NCBI GenBank assembly: GCA_012799845.1
Contig: JAAZKL010000269.1
Coordinates: forward strand, 1 to 6,569
Length of the DNA: 6,569 nt
Source: Clostridiaceae bacterium
GTDB lineage: Bacteria > Bacillota > Clostridia > Acetivibrionales > DTU013
Reading direction: 5' to 3'
Part shown: piece by piece, positions 5,136 to 6,569 of the stretch
How the letters are laid out: every line of letters begins with the position of its first letter
How positions within the stretch are numbered: the first letter of the stretch is position 1
Position numbers and translations under genes: made by a program
The notes under the pieces: model-generated
The model's database searches: none
What the model was told of the DNA's origin: nothing
The model's input: only the letters and a program-made list of their open reading frames with translations

Positions 5136-6263
5136 ATGAGTGCGATCAAATATGAACTGATAAAAAAGTGCAGACAGACCGGCGCAAGGCTCGGTATCAT
5201 CCATACTCCCCACGGGTCCTTCGAGACCCCGGCATTCATGCCGGTCGGAACGCAGGCTTCCGTCAAGGGTATGTCGCCGGATGAACTTAAGGAGATAGGT
5301 GCAGGGATAATACTGAGCAATACGTACCATCTATATATGAGGCCGGGCAATGAACTGATACGGGAGGCGGGAGGCCTCCACAGGTTCATGAACTGGGACA
5401 GGCCTATACTGACCGACAGCGGGGGATTCCAGGTGTTCAGCCTTAGCGGTCTCAGGGACATCAAAGAGGAAGGCGTGACTTTCAGGTCCCATATCGACGG
5501 TTCGAAGCATATGTTCACACCCGAACTGGCGGTAAAGATACAGAACGATCTGGGCTCCGACATCATCATGGCATTCGATGAATGCATCCCGTATCCTGCT
5601 GACCGGGATTACGCAAAAAAGTCGCTGGAGAGGACCACAAGATGGGCTGAAAGGTGCAGGGCGGCGCATAAGAATACCGGGAGCCAGGCTCTTTTCGGCA
5701 TCGTCCAGGGCGGCGTGTATGAGGATCTGAGGGTGCAAAGCGCTAAAGAACTGATCAGGCTGGACTTTCCCGGATATGCCATCGGCGGTCTGAGCGTCGG
5801 TGAGCCGGCGGAAGATATGTACAGGATACTGGAATGCACGGTCCCCCTGCTTCCGGAAGACAGGCCAAGGTATCTGATGGGAGTCGGAAGCCCGGATTAT
5901 CTTATAGAAGGCGCCATACGCGGAATAGACATGTTCGACTGCGTTCTGCCGACAAGGATCGGGAGGAACGGGACTGTAATGACTTCAGAGGGCAGGATCA
6001 TAGTGCGCGACGCAAAGTATGCAAAAGACTTTTCGCCGATGGATCCAAAATGTGGCTGCTATGCATGCAAAAATTTCACGAGGGCGTACATAAGGCACCT
6101 GTTCAAAGCACAGGAAGTCCTTGGGTTAAGGCTGGCGACATGGCACAACCTTAAATTCCTTTTGGACTTGATGCAGAGTGTAAGACAGGCTATAATAGAG
6201 GATAGACTTGGTGATTTCAGGAACGGATTCTTCAGTTCATATGGATATGACCAAAAGAAATGA
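5136..6263 (+). CDS. tgt: tRNA-guanine transglycosylase (queuine/preQ1 tRNA-ribosyltransferase)
   Basis: Tgt replaces guanine 34 of GUN-anticodon tRNAs with preQ1, the step immediately before QueA. The 375-residue protein is complete for the bacterial family. Asp94 in TDSGGFQVFSL (93-103) corresponds to the substrate-contacting aspartate. FDECIPYP (147-154), GIVQGGVYEDLR (188-199) and GGLSVGE (217-223) are substrate-pocket motifs. Asp268 in GIDMFDCVLPTRIGRNG (263-279) matches the catalytic nucleophile. The zinc site is Cys306, Cys308, Cys311 (CGCYAC) and His337 (ATWHN). The start at MSAIKYELIKKC fits the family and has AGGGG (5124-5128) 7 nt upstream. It follows queA by 40 nt and precedes yajC by 54 nt, the classic queA-tgt-yajC order. 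No key residue is missing. Confidence 0.98.
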   Translation: MSAIKYELIKKCRQTGARLGIIHTPHGSFETPAFMPVGTQASVKGMSPDELKEIGAGIILSNTYHLYMRPGNELIREAGGLHRFMNWDRPILTDSGGFQVFSLSGLRDIKEEGVTFRSHIDGSKHMFTPELAVKIQNDLGSDIIMAFDECIPYPADRDYAKKSLERTTRWAERCRAAHKNTGSQALFGIVQGGVYEDLRVQSAKELIRLDFPGYAIGGLSVGEPAEDMYRILECTVPLLPEDRPRYLMGVGSPDYLIEGAIRGIDMFDCVLPTRIGRNGTVMTSEGRIIVRDAKYAKDFSPMDPKCGCYACKNFTRAYIRHLFKAQEVLGLRLATWHNLKFLLDLMQSVRQAIIEDRLGDFRNGFFSSYGYDQKK

Positions 6264-6270
6264 TTATTCT

Positions 6271-6286
6271 GGCCGATTTCACGGCC
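6271..6286 (+). other. Small GC-rich hairpin between tgt and yajC
   Basis: GGCCG (6271-6275) and CGGCC (6282-6286) form a perfect 5-bp stem with a 6-nt loop, 7 nt after the tgt stop codon. The following bases (TGTAATAAAT) contain no U-tract, so it is unlikely to be an intrinsic terminator. It might be a processing or mRNA-stability element, or chance. Confidence 0.4.
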
Positions 6287-6317
6287 TGTAATAAATACGA
6301 AGCCAAGGAGGTAGTAT

Positions 6318-6569
6318 ATGGACGGTCAAGGTGTTGGCATGTGGCTCCCCACACTGGCGTGGTTGGCGTTTTTTGTACTGATGATGTATTTGCTTGTTTT
6401 CCTGCCTCAGAAGAGAAGGGATAAGAAGGCAAAGGAAATGCTCGATTCGATGCAGGTTGGCCACCAGGTGGTGACCATAGGCGGCATTTCCGGAAAAGTC
6501 GTCAATATAAAGGATGACGAGGTTACGGTAGAAACCGGTGTGGAAAAAGCCAAGATATGTTTCAAAAAG
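6318..6569 (+). CDS. yajC: Preprotein translocase subunit YajC (3' end beyond the window)
   Basis: YajC is a small single-pass membrane protein that associates with SecDF and the SecYEG translocon. The window holds 84 codons without a stop, so a few to some tens of residues may be missing. A hydrophobic helix (residues 9-29, LPTLAWLAFFVLMMYLLVFL) is followed by a basic PQKRRDKKAKE segment. The conserved cytoplasmic domain MLDSMQVGHQVVTIGGISGKV (41-61) then leads to VNIKDDEVTVET, as in the family. The start is fixed by AAGGAGGT (6305-6312) 5 nt upstream of ATG. It lies 54 nt after tgt; in many bacteria yajC is followed by secD and secF, and in Clostridia often by other small genes, but nothing can be seen past the edge. 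Confidence 0.93.
   Translation, partial: MDGQGVGMWLPTLAWLAFFVLMMYLLVFLPQKRRDKKAKEMLDSMQVGHQVVTIGGISGKVVNIKDDEVTVETGVEKAKICFKK

Overview
The window looks like chromosomal DNA from an anaerobic, spore-forming Firmicute of the class Clostridia. The evidence is a lysine riboswitch ahead of asd-dapA, a SpoIID/LytB-type cell-wall enzyme, the gene order SpoIID-like/queA/tgt/yajC, strong AGGAGG-type ribosome binding sites, and heavy use of AGG/AGA arginine and ATA isoleucine codons with roughly balanced base composition (estimated by eye). The genus cannot be named from the sequence alone.

Left part, minus strand (1-1677): a lysine/diaminopimelate biosynthesis operon read leftwards. A near-consensus housekeeping promoter (1649-1677) drives a leader of about 280 nt. 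The leader holds a full lysine riboswitch aptamer (1449-1613), an antiterminator and an intrinsic terminator (1378-1410) that ends exactly where the asd ribosome binding site begins. Then come asd (286-1362) and the first 83 codons of dapA (1-250, cut by the window edge). Asd makes aspartate semialdehyde and DapA condenses it with pyruvate, so the two genes are consecutive steps of the pathway whose product the riboswitch senses.

Middle, plus strand (1678-3867): a 183-nt stretch without a gene, containing a possible sigma-H-like promoter, leads into a 668-residue secreted protein. It combines a SPOR-like domain with a SpoIID/LytB lytic transglycosylase domain. The last motif of that domain is separated from the rest by a low-complexity linker of about 160 residues.

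Right part, plus strand (3868-6569): after a 202-nt spacer with a weak terminator-like hairpin come queA (4070-5095), tgt (5136-6263) and the start of yajC (6318 to the window edge). QueA and Tgt catalyse successive steps of queuosine tRNA modification. YajC is an accessory subunit of the Sec translocon, and its linkage to tgt is common in bacteria.

All genes belong to known families and I see no mobile element, CRISPR array, tRNA or rRNA. I did not find an undescribed system. The most interesting items are the unusually readable riboswitch-terminator circuit and the domain architecture of the SPOR/SpoIID protein.
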